Notes under the pieces: model-generated
What the model was told of the DNA's origin: nothing
Seen by the model: the letters and a program-made list of their open reading frames with translations, nothing else
The model's database searches: none
DNA from: Streptomyces maremycinicus
GTDB taxonomy: Bacteria > Actinomycetota > Actinomycetes > Streptomycetales > Streptomycetaceae
Direction: 5' to 3'
DNA length: 33,614 bases
Assembly: GCF_001184025.1 (NCBI RefSeq)
Contig: NZ_BBYG01000032.1
Coordinates: 1-33,614, forward strand
Program-made: the position numbers and the translations under genes
In this document: in pieces, positions 1 to 7,794 of the stretch
How the letters are laid out: each line of letters starts with the position of its first letter
Numbering within the stretch: the stretch's first letter is position 1

Positions 1-71
1 AGAGGGGAGCCGCGGCAGCCCGGACCTTGCCCTCGCGGCCGGTTCACGCGGGCTCCGGCTTTCGCGCAAGC

Positions 72-185
72 GAGATCTGCAAACGGCGTAACGAAGTCGA
101 GCGGACGATCAACCGGCTCAAGGCCCCCCGACCCAACCACCCACTCTGCTTCCGCTCCATCGGGACGCCCTTGACCACGGACTAG
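72..185 (+). pseudogene. IS5-family transposase C-terminal remnant
   Basis: Frame 3 reads KRRNEVERTINRLK and then runs into unrelated sequence before a TAG at 183-185. The block RNEVERTINRLK is the usual sequence near the end of IS5-family DDE transposases, where the last catalytic Glu lies in xVERxINRLK. Nothing before residue 72 looks like the rest of the transposase, and the normal tail after NRLK is replaced. This is therefore a short decayed fragment, not a gene. Another IS5-like piece in the same orientation, carrying the part just upstream of this block in intact transposases, lies at 19336-19482. Confidence 0.55.
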
Positions 186-252
186 GTTCGCCGGGTCGGT
201 GGTCGTGGCGGTTGCATGTGCGGTGACATCCGATCCGACCGCTGGAGGCGCG

Positions 253-402
253 GTGGCCGAGCCCGTCCGTGTACGCAGACTGACCGACCACGAGAGGCAG
301 AAGCTGGCAGCAGATCGCGCGCCGGGCAGCACGAGTTCGGTGCGGTACCGGCGGGCGATGATGCTGCTGGCCTCCGCCGGAGGGGGCACCGGCAGCGGAT
401 GA
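253..402 (+). pseudogene. IS630-family transposase N-terminal remnant
   Basis: From the GTG at 253 the frame reads AEPVRVRRLTDHE, then SSVRYRRAMMLLASAGG, and stops at 400-402. These are the opening residues of the common Streptomyces IS630-type transposase, where the helix-turn-helix follows directly. The middle (KLAADRAPG) has drifted from the usual KLQQIVRRG, and the frame ends just after LLASAGG, so the DNA-binding helices and the DDE core are gone. It sits next to the IS5-like tail at 72-185, which suggests repeated insertion and decay here. Confidence 0.65.
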
Positions 403-456
403 TCAGGCGGATCCCGGCCAGCCCGCGGAACGGGTACGTGCGACGCTGATGTGTCC

Positions 457-1503
457 TCAGACGCCCGCCTCCACCAGGTCGTCGGTATGGAAGGTGCGGC
501 GGTAGGCGGCGGGTGAGACACCGAAAGCGGTGCGCATGTGGGCGCGCAGGGAGTTGGCGGAACCGAAGCCACAGCGGTGGGCGACCAGGTCGATGGACAG
601 GTCGGTGGTCTCCAACAACTGCTTGGCCAGTTCCAGGCGTTGCGCGGTGAGCCACTGCACGGGGGTCATGCCGACCTCGTCGCGGAAGCGGCGGGTGAAG
701 GAGCGCAGGCTCATCCGGGCGTGTTCGGCCAGACGGTTCAGGGAGAGGGGTTCGCCGAGGTGTTCCAGGGCCCAGGCGCGGGTGGCGGTGGTGGTGGTGG
801 CGACGGTGGGTTCGGGCACCGGCCGGTCGATGTACTGGGCCTGGCCGCCGTCCCGCCAGGGCGGGACGACGCACATGCGGGCGGCGCGGTTGGCGGCGGC
901 GGCGCCGTGGTCGCGGCGGATCATGTGCAGGCACAGGTCGACGCCGGCTGCGACGCCCGCGGAGGTCAGGACGTCGCCGTCGTCGACGAAGAGGACCTCC
1001 TCGTCGACCTTGACGCGGGGGTAGGCGCGGCGGAACTCGGGGGCGAGGTTCCAGTGGGTGGTGGCGGGTCGGCCGTCGAGGAGGCCCGCGGCGGCCAGGA
1101 CGTAGGAGCCGGTGCAGATGGACACCATGCGGGTGCCGGGCCGGATGCCGGCGATGGCCGCGGTGACCTCGGGCGGCAGCGGGCCGCCGCGGCCCAGCTC
1201 GGGCATGGCGTGCGTGGGCGGGACGATCACGGTGTCCGCGGCGGCCAGGGCCTCGGGACCGGCCGCGGGCTGCACAGTGAACCCGGCGTCGCTGAGGACC
1301 GGGGCGCCGTCGGCGGTGCAGACGGTGACCTCGTACAGCGGGCGTGAGCCGGCGTCCAGAACGCTGCCGAAGACGCGGGAGGGGATGCCGAGTTCGAAGG
1401 GCGGGACGCCGGGCAGGGCGAGGACGGCGATGCGGTGCCGCCCGGCCGCGTCGGCGCTCGGGGCGGGGCGGGGGTCGGTGCACGGCCACTGCATCTCACT
1501 CAT
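457..1503 (-). CDS. GlxA-family transcriptional regulator (DJ-1/PfpI plus AraC HTH)
   Basis: The 348-residue product has two recognisable domains. Residues about 24-195 form a DJ-1/PfpI-like fold with the nucleophile-elbow motif SICTGSYVLAAAGLLDG (Cys130). Residues about 240-336 form an AraC-type double helix-turn-helix with RMSLRSFTRRFRDEVGMTP and the second-helix signature CGFGSANSLRAHMRTAFGVSPAAYRR. Length and order match GlxA-family regulators. In that family the DJ-1 domain is usually a ligand-sensing module rather than an active amidase. The ATG at 1503 starts MSEMQW; no strong Shine-Dalgarno site is visible. It is divergent from the oxidoreductase at 1640 across 136 bp, so that gene is the likely target. 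A TGGCCAG direct repeat lies in the gap and touches this start codon. Ligand and targets cannot be read from sequence. Confidence 0.92.
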   Translation of the reverse strand: MSEMQWPCTDPRPAPSADAAGRHRIAVLALPGVPPFELGIPSRVFGSVLDAGSRPLYEVTVCTADGAPVLSDAGFTVQPAAGPEALAAADTVIVPPTHAMPELGRGGPLPPEVTAAIAGIRPGTRMVSICTGSYVLAAAGLLDGRPATTHWNLAPEFRRAYPRVKVDEEVLFVDDGDVLTSAGVAAGVDLCLHMIRRDHGAAAANRAARMCVVPPWRDGGQAQYIDRPVPEPTVATTTTATRAWALEHLGEPLSLNRLAEHARMSLRSFTRRFRDEVGMTPVQWLTAQRLELAKQLLETTDLSIDLVAHRCGFGSANSLRAHMRTAFGVSPAAYRRTFHTDDLVEAGV

Positions 1504-1530
1504 GGCCAGATCCTGTCACATAGTGGCCAG
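1503..1530. promoter_or_regulatory. Candidate AraC-type direct-repeat operator
   Basis: TGGCCAG occurs at 1503-1509 and again at 1524-1530, exactly 21 bp apart (two helical turns). A further GGCCA follows at 1533-1537. AraC-family proteins often bind direct repeats in this spacing. The first copy abuts the start codon of the GlxA-type gene, consistent with autorepression. Binding is inferred. Confidence 0.35.
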
Positions 1531-1639
1531 ACGGCCAACACCATGGTGGGGGCGGGTGCCGGATCGTGGACCGCGTCGCGCCGGGAAGGGCCCGGGCGGC
1601 CGGTATCCGATCAAGACGGAAAAGAGTGAGGCGGACAGC

Positions 1640-2566
1640 ATGCGTGCGGTGGTCGTGGAGCAGTGGGGCGGACCGGAGGTGCTCGTGGAGCGTGAGGTCG
1701 CCCGGCCCGAGCCGGGACTGAACGAGGTCCTGGTGCGGGTCCACGCGGCCGGGGTGAACCCGGTGGACTTCAAGACCCGGGCCAGCGGGGCCCTGATCGA
1801 GTGGGGCGAGGTCCCGGCGGTCGGCTGGGACGTCTCCGGCACCGTGGAGGCCGTCGGACCGGGCGTGGGGATGTTCCGCCCCGGGGACGAGGTGTACGGC
1901 ATGCCGCTGTTCCCGCGGCAGGCCGGCGCCTACGCCGAGTACGTCGTAGCCCCGGCCCGCCACCTCGCACCCAAGCCGGCGAACCTCACCCACGTGCAGG
2001 CGGCGGCGCTGCCGCTGGCCGCGCTGACCGCCTGGCAGGCCCTGGTGGACACCGCCGGGGTGCGCGCCGGTGAGCGGGTGCTGGTGCACGCGGCGGCCGG
2101 CGGGGTCGGCCACCTGGCTGTGCAGATCGCCAAGGCCCGCGGCGCGTACGTCATCGGCACGGCCAGCGCCGGCAAGCACGACCTGCTGCGGCAGTTGGGC
2201 GCGGACGAGGTGATCGACTACCGCACGGTCCGCTTCGAGGACGCCGTCGGGGACGTGGACGTGGTGCTGGACGGGCTCGGTGGCCAGAACGCCGAGCGGT
2301 CCCTGACGGTGCTGCGCCCGGGCGGCCGGTTGATCACCCTGCCCGGCCCCGACGACGTCCCCGCCGACGTCCCCGGCCACGTGCGGGCGGTGTGGATGCT
2401 GGTCGAGCCCGACCACCTGGGTCTGCGCGAGATCGCCGCCCTGGCCGAGCGGGGCGCGCTCACGCCCGTGGTCGAGGCCGTCGTCCCGCTGGCCGAGGCC
2501 GCGAAGGCGCACGAGATCGGCGAGCAGGGCCGCACCACCGGGAAGATCGTCCTGAGCGTCGCCTGA
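1640..2566 (+). CDS. NADP-dependent quinone-oxidoreductase-like enzyme (MDR superfamily)
   Basis: The 308-residue protein has the medium-chain dehydrogenase/reductase layout: an N-terminal GroES-like fold (VRVHAAGVNPVDFKTR, then PAVGWDVSGTVEAVG at about 59-73) and a Rossmann domain with AAAGGVGHLAVQIAKARGA from about residue 151. The AxxGGVG motif and the absence of a structural-zinc Cys cluster point to the zinc-free quinone oxidoreductase branch, which uses NAD(P)H to reduce quinones or enals. The C-terminus ends GRTTGKIVLSV, as usual. The ATG at 1640 (MRAVVVEQWGGPEVL) is the family's normal start; the open frame extends upstream but overlaps the divergent regulator. The ribosome site is weak. 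The substrate is unknown. A strong hairpin follows at 2615-2645. Confidence 0.9.
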   Translation: MRAVVVEQWGGPEVLVEREVARPEPGLNEVLVRVHAAGVNPVDFKTRASGALIEWGEVPAVGWDVSGTVEAVGPGVGMFRPGDEVYGMPLFPRQAGAYAEYVVAPARHLAPKPANLTHVQAAALPLAALTAWQALVDTAGVRAGERVLVHAAAGGVGHLAVQIAKARGAYVIGTASAGKHDLLRQLGADEVIDYRTVRFEDAVGDVDVVLDGLGGQNAERSLTVLRPGGRLITLPGPDDVPADVPGHVRAVWMLVEPDHLGLREIAALAERGALTPVVEAVVPLAEAAKAHEIGEQGRTTGKIVLSVA

Positions 2567-2614
2567 CGCCGGCCGCCCCGGGCCGGGTCGGCTGCGGGCA
2601 GGTGGAGCGGGACC

Positions 2615-2645
2615 GGAGCCCCGGACCGACCGGTCCCGGGGCTCC
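2615..2645 (+). terminator. GC-rich hairpin after the oxidoreductase
   Basis: GGAGCCCCGG at 2615-2624 pairs perfectly with CCGGGGCTCC at 2636-2645, with a partly complementary 11-nt loop (ACC/GGT pair inside). It lies 48 bp after the stop. It has no U-tract, as is common for Streptomyces terminators. Confidence 0.7.
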
Positions 2646-2940
2646 GGGCGCGGCCGAACGGGACGGGGCGGACCTGCGGGCATGGCCGGACAGGACGGCA
2701 CTGCGGCTCGGGGCTTCGGAGGGGGCGGGGCTGCGGCTCGCGGGGGTGCTTCGGTGGCGGCCGGGGCGGCTCGCACGGGGGCGGAGACAGGGCTGCGGCT
2801 CACGCCGGAGGGGTGTCTTCGGTGGTGGCGGGGGCCTGCTGCTGCCGGCGGGTGCTCGCGGCCGGCATGCGCACCGGGAAGGCGCGTTACGGGCCCAGGA
2901 CGCCCTCGGTGCCGAGGACGGCGGCCTCGTCGGCCGCCCG
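2646..2940. other. Gap without recognisable gene
   Basis: This stretch is very GC-rich and open in several frames. The translations are Arg/Gly/Pro-rich and show no family motif. It separates the hairpin at 2615-2645 from the TetR remnant at 2941-3138. Confidence 0.4.
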
Positions 2941-3138
2941 TCAGCGGCGCCCGCCCGCCGGACCGCCTGACCCGCGATGCGGCCACGCCGCTCCCCCGCT
3001 CCCCGACCCATACATAAGAGTGCCGTTCGCGACGTCGGCCCGGTGGGTGATCTGCTGTGTCGTGATCCCGCTGACGCCGTGTTCGGCGAACAGTTCGCGG
3101 GCGGCGGTCGTGATGCGCTCGTGCTTGTCCTGCCCCAA
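2941..3138 (-). pseudogene. TetR-family regulator N-terminal remnant
   Basis: Reading down from a TTG at 3138, the frame gives GQDKHERITTAARELFAEHG, then VSGITTQQITHRADVANGTL. This is helices 1-3 of a TetR-type DNA-binding domain. The next residues should be F-x-Y/H-F of the recognition helix but read MYGSGSGG, and the ligand-binding domain is absent. The protein is therefore truncated at the end of the HTH. Its start codon is only 3 bp from the divergent ATG at 3142, leaving no room for a promoter, which indicates a rearrangement joint. Confidence 0.6.
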
Positions 3139-3141
3139 TAC

Positions 3142-3885
3142 ATGGAGAACAGCAGGAGCGAGTTCGCTGAGACCGCCCCCTACTACGCCACCTACCGGCC
3201 CGGCATCCCTGTGGCTGCCGACCGCCAGGTCAGCCAGACGGTCGCAGGTAAGCAGCACCCAGTCCTCCTCGACCTCGGTTCGGGAACGGGCCACGTGCCC
3301 GCCGCCCTGCACACCGCCTTCGCCGAGATCGACGTCGTCGAACGAGACCCCGGCATGCTCGAGGAAGCCGACGAGGAGCGGGCCCGCGCCCTGCTGACCG
3401 AACAGGGCAACAAGCGCGTCCTGTCACGCCGCGGGATGATCCCCGACGAACTCCTGCGGCCCGCCGCCCATCTCGTCGACGCCTGGATGCGCGAGCACTA
3501 CGACCCCGCCCGGCTGATCGCGTATACCAACCAGACCTTCGCCCCCGACCTGGGCGGCCATCCGGACCTGCTCGGCCTGTTCCACGACAGCGGGCTGCGC
3601 GAACTCGTCACCCAGCTCCTGTACCCCGCCCCCGTCACCTCGGCCCAGATCCAGATCCGCTTACCCGACAGCGCCGAGCAGCCGGTCAAAGCGATGCATG
3701 TCGACGGAGTGTCCTGCCCCCATCTGCATCCCGAGGACCTCGACACCTTCACCCTGATCGCCGGCGTCGTGCTGTCCGGCATACCACCGGCGACGCCGGC
3801 GCCCCGCACTGTCTGCCCGGCGGGCACCAGCGCATGACCCGCTACTTCGCCGAGGAATGGATACGCGGGCTGCGGCCCGGATGCC
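3142..3885 (+). pseudogene. Chimera of SAM-methyltransferase head and frameshifted Fe/2OG dioxygenase-like body
   Basis: The first about 75 residues are the head of a class I methyltransferase: FAETAPYYATYRPGIP, SAM-binding motif I LLDLGSGTG (Asp44-Gly50), and the acidic loop VVERDPGML (Glu67). After EEADEERARALL the sequence turns into a phytanoyl-CoA-dioxygenase-like protein: RRGMIPDELLRPA, FAPDLGGHPDLLGLFHDSG, then the metal motif HVDG (His codon 3697). The frame then ends PPATPAPRTVCPAGTSA at 3837. The expected continuation GDAGAPHCLPGGHQRMTRYF, with the distal His codon at 3825-3827, is present in the next frame, so a frameshift lies near 3778-3790. The restored frame has no stop of its own soon afterwards, so the 3' end is also lost. 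The switch between families near 3370 suggests an old deletion joint. No normal function is expected. Confidence 0.6.
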
Positions 3886-3955
3886 CCGCGGCCGTCCAGT
3901 GTCCCGCACAACCCGCCCGGCGAAAGCCCGCCAGACCGCCCCGGGGTAGACTCCC

Positions 3956-3986
3956 CGGCCGCCCGGGAAGGCACTCCGGGCGGCCG
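3956..3986 (+). terminator. Perfect 11-bp hairpin before the Pro/Thr-rich gene
   Basis: CGGCCGCCCGG (3956-3966) and CCGGGCGGCCG (3976-3986) are exact reverse complements around a 9-nt loop. It follows the decayed dioxygenase and lies 55 bp before the next start at 4042. It could be the terminator of the upstream unit or a leader structure of the downstream gene. Confidence 0.6.
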
Positions 3987-4041
3987 AGGGCAGCGGCCCC
4001 TCCGCTTGAGAACGCCTGCCGGCTGGCCGACAGTGGAATGC

Positions 4042-4800
4042 ATGAGCCGCCACCGACGTCCCCCACGCAGGACGCCGTGGATCGCAGCGGGAGCAGCTCT
4101 CCTGGCAGCGGGCGGCCTGGGCGTCTGGGCACTGACCACATCGGACGGCGGCAGCCCCCGGCCCACGCCGTCCGTCTCGAGCGCCCTCGCCCTGCCCACA
4201 CCCCACCCCTCACCCTCCCAAACGGCCAAGCCGGAAACCTCCAGCACCACGCGCCCCACCCTCACAAACACCCCAGCCCCCGCCACCACGACACCCGGAC
4301 ACCCCTCACACCCCACCGACCACACGACCGCGGCACGCACCCCTTCACCCATCCGGCCCCCGACCCTGCCGACGAAACCACCCGCACCAGCACGGCCCGA
4401 AACACCCGCACACCCAGCCCAGCCACCACACACCTCAACCACACCGCCACGACCCACAACGACAGCAACCACGGCAACCGCGGCGCCTACGGCGCCTACG
4501 GTGAAGCCGACCTCGTCCGCACGGACCTCGGTACCGACCACGTCCGCACCGCCGTCAGTGCCGCCCGCACCCATGGCACCCACGCCGCCACCCACAGCCG
4601 AACCCAGCACGGCCCCCACCACCACCTGGTACACATCCGCCGCTGCCCGGGCCGCCGCCCAGCGCATGGCCGCCGCGGGAACAGTCGGCGACCCCGCATG
4701 CACCCTGTCGGCCCACGGCAACCCCGACCCCGCCCTCATCCCCCACACCGGCCGGATCGGCATCGGCACCTACGGCACCTACTGGTGCCTCATCTGGTAA
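4042..4800 (+). CDS. Membrane-anchored or secreted Pro/Thr-rich protein
   Basis: The 252-residue product has an N-terminal signal anchor: basic MSRHRRPPRRTP, then the hydrophobic IAAGAALLAAGGLGVWAL (about residues 13-31). About 150 residues of Pro/Thr/Ser/Ala low-complexity linker follow, then a compact end of about 60 residues (WYTSAAARAAAQRMAAAG, then two Cys flanking a Gly/Tyr-rich run, ending YGTYWCLIW). The linker looks like a cell-wall-spanning stalk. The two Cys of the end domain (TVGDPACTLS and YWCLIW) may form a disulfide outside the cell. The ATG at 4042 is preferred to the earlier in-frame ATG at 4006 because it begins directly with the basic n-region. I do not recognise the terminal domain. 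The linker uses ACC/CCC codons heavily, so other frames are open too. Confidence 0.7.
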   Translation: MSRHRRPPRRTPWIAAGAALLAAGGLGVWALTTSDGGSPRPTPSVSSALALPTPHPSPSQTAKPETSSTTRPTLTNTPAPATTTPGHPSHPTDHTTAARTPSPIRPPTLPTKPPAPARPETPAHPAQPPHTSTTPPRPTTTATTATAAPTAPTVKPTSSARTSVPTTSAPPSVPPAPMAPTPPPTAEPSTAPTTTWYTSAAARAAAQRMAAAGTVGDPACTLSAHGNPDPALIPHTGRIGIGTYGTYWCLIW

Positions 4801-4961
4801 CCACCAGCCCACCGCCTACCCCAGACACCCACCACCCGGACCTACGAGAGCCGACCGGACCGCCCGCACCCTCCACGGACACCTCAGGGTCTCCACCCGC
4901 CACCTCCGGTCCCCGGACCGCTATATACCCTGTCGGTTCGGTTCGAACGGGAGGGTGGGAC

Positions 4962-5528
4962 GTGGCAAAGCTCGTGGAGAAGGCCGTCGCGCAGGCGCTG
5001 CACGACGGGAGCGGCGAGGTGATCTGCCTGTACGCCGCCGCCTGCGCCGAACGCATGGCGCCACTGTTCATAGGCCTGCGAGCAGAAGTCCCGGGGCGGG
5101 AAGCCGACCTCGACTTCTACGCCCAGTCCGTGAGCGACCTCTGGCATACCGACCGGCCACTCGCCGACGCCGCCGAGCGCGTACACCTGCTCGAACAGTT
5201 CCCCGAACTCCAGCCGGACCGGGAAGAGACGATCACCGACGTCGCCGACACCTACGCCTACTTCGCCGTCCTTACCCTGCGGCACGCCATGGCCGCCCAC
5301 CACTCGCGAAACGCTGACGACGCGGCCTCCTGCGGCCACGCGGCACTCACCGCGATGGGCATGCTGGACCAAAATGTCGCGGGCGCCGGCCATCTCGCCG
5401 AGGAACAACGCCTCCAGCACCTCTCACTCAGCAGCGACACCGCAAACCTGTGGGGCGCAAGCGTCACCGCAGGACGCGAAAGATTCCGCACCGTGCTGGG
5501 CCGCATCCCCCGCCAGACATTCCCCTGA
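4962..5528 (+). CDS. DUF416-like (YjaG-like) helical protein
   Basis: This 188-residue protein begins at GTG 4962 behind a GGGAGGG ribosome site at about 4950-4956. It is predicted to be all-helical and soluble. The pattern CLYAAACAERMAPLFIGL near residues 20-37, the Asp/Trp-containing middle (FYAQSVSDLWHTD) and the late segment DTYAYFAVLTLRHAMAAH resemble the DUF416/YjaG family, whose role is unknown. Related small helical proteins in Streptomyces often sit near polymorphic-toxin immunity genes, but no toxin is seen here. TATACC at 4924-4929 could be a -10 element. The palindrome GTTCGAAC at 4941-4948 lies between it and the ribosome site. The family assignment is tentative; that this is a real gene is much more certain. 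Confidence 0.7.
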   Translation: MAKLVEKAVAQALHDGSGEVICLYAAACAERMAPLFIGLRAEVPGREADLDFYAQSVSDLWHTDRPLADAAERVHLLEQFPELQPDREETITDVADTYAYFAVLTLRHAMAAHHSRNADDAASCGHAALTAMGMLDQNVAGAGHLAEEQRLQHLSLSSDTANLWGASVTAGRERFRTVLGRIPRQTFP

Positions 5529-5712
5529 ACACCACCCGTAAGACAACACCCGTAAGGCACCACCCCAAGCGATACAGCCGCCAGGCAGGCCGCCGGCCAC
5601 GTCAGGACCGGGATGAGTTCGAGGCGCTTCGCGCGGGTGAACTGCCACAGCCCGAGCCCGACGTGGTCGGGACACTGCAAGAGTCCGTACGACTTGAGCG
5701 CGGCGGTAGTCG

Positions 5713-6185
5713 TCACGTCAAGAGCGGCGAATCCTGCGCGATGAAGGGCAGGGGCAGCAGAGCGCGGATGCCCACGCGGTAGATCCTCGTCAGCGTCAGG
5801 TCCGCACAGAGCACGGCCACGTCCCGGTGGGGCGCGCCCCGGTGATGTCGTAGACGCGCTGGCGGCATCCGCCGCACGGGGTGATGGGCCGGTCCGGTGC
5901 CAGGCTCTTCGGATCGCCGCCGACCACTGCGATCGCGTCGAAGTCACGGACTCCGGCGGTAACGGCAGCGGACAGCGCTGCGGCCTCGGCGCACACGCCG
6001 AGGGGAAACGAGGACGACTCGAAGAACGTCCCTGTGTAAGGGTCCCCGTCACTGGCCTGGACGGCTGCTCCGACGTGGAAGCGGGACACGGGATTCACTG
6101 CCCTGGGAGCGACCTCACGTGCCGCCTCCAGCAGACGGATCTCTGCCTGGGGCAGGTCACCGGGCGAAACGGTGGGTTCGAGCAT
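5713..6185 (-). pseudogene. cdd: Cytidine deaminase, frameshifted near the C-terminus
   Basis: From ATG 6185 (MLEPTVSPGDLPQAE; ATG 6206 is an alternative) the frame carries SRFHVGAAVQA, the zinc/catalytic motif CAEAAALSAA and the second zinc motif PCGGCRQRVYD. This is the standard cytidine deaminase active site, which converts cytidine to uridine in salvage. After DITGARP the frame runs out at a stop at 5796. The expected tail VLCADLTLTRIYRVGIRALLP, then FIAQDSPLLT, is intact in another frame and stops at 5713-5715. One indel around 5815-5835 explains this. The zinc ligands and catalytic Glu lie before the break, so partial activity cannot be excluded, and a sequencing error is possible. The 5' end touches the headless amine oxidase at 6172, so the native upstream region is lost. 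Confidence 0.7.
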
Positions 6186-6783
6186 CGCTTTGGCGATCGA
6201 GCGCATCGACTTCGCCGGCGCACTGCCCCCCGACCTCGTACATCTGGCCCGGGCCACCCCCGTGTGGAGGGGGGCCGCAGCCAAGGTCGTAGCCCACTGC
6301 CCGACGCCCTTCTGGCGGGAGACCGGGCTGGCCGGTGCGGCCCTCAGCAGGACCGGCCCCCTCCAGGAGATCCACGACATGTCCAGCCCCGGCGGCCGGC
6401 CTGCCGCACTCTTCGGATTCGCCCATGCCCGGACCCTCCGCCCCGACTTCGAGCAGGCTGTCACCGACCAGCTCGCCCAGCTGTTCGACCCAGCCGCGGC
6501 CACCCCCGACCGCCTGCACATCCAGGACTGGAGCGCGGAGCACTGGACCTCCCCGGCCGGCGTTCAGCACCTCGCCGACCACTCGCTCTTCGGACACCCG
6601 CTCTACCAGCGGCCGGCGCTCGGCGGACGGCTGCACTGGGCGTCCACCGAGACAGCAACCGATTACGCCGGACACATCGAACGCGCCCTCGCCGCGGGAG
6701 AAGGCGCAGCGCAAGCGGTCCCGGCGGCTCTCGACGGCTCCGACTCTCTGGTAGTCGACCTCCCCGGGGCCTCCGACCGCTGA
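6172..6783 (+). pseudogene. Flavin amine oxidase, C-terminal fragment only
   Basis: The frame (first possible start GTG 6172, about 203 residues) reads RIDFAGALPPDLVHLARATP, GLAGAALSRTGPLQEIHDMS, DRLHIQDWSAEHWTSPAGVQ and ends with the FAD-contacting segment LHWASTETATDYAGHIERALAAGE. These are the substrate and C-terminal FAD regions of flavin monoamine oxidases, proteins of about 450 residues. The N-terminal GxGxxG dinucleotide-binding half is absent, so the fragment cannot bind FAD normally. Its upstream limit coincides with the start region of the divergent cytidine deaminase. This marks a deletion or recombination joint at about 6180-6200. Confidence 0.75.
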
Positions 6784-7395
6784 CGCCACACCCTGGACGC
6801 CAGCACTCAACTCGCTTACTTCGCAACGATGTTGCACAGCCATACCCCAGCCCGCCCCAGCCCCAGCCCCAGCCCCAGCCCCAGAAACGAACGTGCCGGC
6901 AGCGCACCCGCCCCCACATCCGATCCCGGCCAGGTACGGCGCCGCGCGCCCCGGTCTCCCGCTTCGTGTACGGCGCCCGTACCGCCACCACCTCCAGGTC
7001 CGCTGGACCGGAGCGGACCTTGCCGCCCCGAACCGCCGGGCGAGGACCGTCTCCGCCGCGGTGGTCTACGAGGAGTCGGCATGGGAGGCGCACGCCGGCG
7101 AACACAGTGCCAGCGGTGGATCCCGGTCCGATGCGTGCGTCGGACGGACGTGGCAGCATCTCTGCCGGCCGGCGGGGGCCGCCGCTACCGTCATGGATCT
7201 CCTGGACCCATAACACCCAGGAGGCGGCCCTGCCGGCTCAGGCGAGCAGCCACCCCCAGGGGCACTGCTGTCCTGTCGGGCGAGTGGTGGCGCGCCCCCG
7301 CGCACGACTGTCATTCACTGCGGACCCCGACCGCACCAGCCCAGCACAAAAAGAGGAAAGCTGGTGCGCGGCGCACAACGTGCACCGGCCCGCGC
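6784..7395. other. 612-bp gap with a short CCCCAG repeat
   Basis: No family motif was found on either strand. The only structure is five perfect CCCCAG units at 6855-6884. A minus-strand frame between about 6900 and 7100 looks mildly protein-like (LLVDHRGGDGPRPAVRGG) but I cannot assign it. Confidence 0.4.
6855..6884. repeat. Tandem hexanucleotide repeat CCCCAG, 5 copies
   Basis: Five uninterrupted CCCCAG units lie 71 bp after the amine oxidase fragment, outside any supported gene. Confidence 0.85.
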
Positions 7396-7575
7396 TTACA
7401 GCGAAATGACGCGGGCGATGTAGAAGCCCGCGACGATCACAGCGCCGGCAAGGATCAGCCACACCCAGATTCTGGGATGCTCCCACATGCCGCCATCGGC
7501 GCGTTCCTCGTGAGCCTCGGCTGTCGAGCCCTCGGCCGGCGGAGTCTCCTCAGGGGGTACGAGTGGATCCGTCAT
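7396..7575 (-). CDS. Small single-pass membrane protein, DUF6480-like
   Basis: The 59-residue product starts MTDPLVPPEETPPAEGSTAE at ATG 7575 and ends with one clear transmembrane segment (about residues 36-57, WVWLILAGAVIVAGFYIARV). The VPPxETPPAEGST motif followed by a single helix is the pattern of Streptomyces DUF6480 proteins, whose function is unknown. Residues upstream of the ATG (ATPANLYEPES) also look like the family's N-terminus, so translation might begin earlier, but no standard in-frame start codon is close. The N-terminus is probably cytoplasmic. It stands alone, with no operon partner on this strand. Confidence 0.65.
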   Translation of the reverse strand: MTDPLVPPEETPPAEGSTAEAHEERADGGMWEHPRIWVWLILAGAVIVAGFYIARVISL

Positions 7576-7794
7576 GCTTTCAGGCTCATACAGGTTCGCC
7601 GGGGTCGCATCCTGTGACCGTCCCGGTCCCGGCCGACGTGCCCCAGCGGCGCTCCAGCAAGGGCGCCAAGGACGAGCCCCGTGGCGTGCCGAACCAATTC
7701 TCGGCTGGATGGTCATCGGGGTCTGGTGGAGCGCCACGTGCACTGGTCGGTGTCGGAGACGTCCTGCCGTTGGTGCCGTGTCGACCTCAGGCTG

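Noticed and set aside
182..1489. A 435-residue minus-strand open frame over the GlxA gene
   Set aside because: It is Arg/Pro/His-rich and is the shadow of the real 457-1503 frame. No motif is present.
1496..2986. A 496-residue minus-strand open frame opposite the oxidoreductase
   Set aside because: It is an antisense shadow caused by high GC; the plus-strand MDR enzyme has complete motifs.
4935..4950. GGTTCGAA as a tRNA T-loop
   Set aside because: No acceptor, D or anticodon stem can be folded from the surrounding 80 bases.
3834..4961. The long plus frame upstream of the DUF416-like gene as an N-terminal extension
   Set aside because: It runs antiparallel in character to the Pro/Thr-rich gene's true frame, is His/Pro/Arg-rich, and the GTG at 4962 has its own ribosome site.
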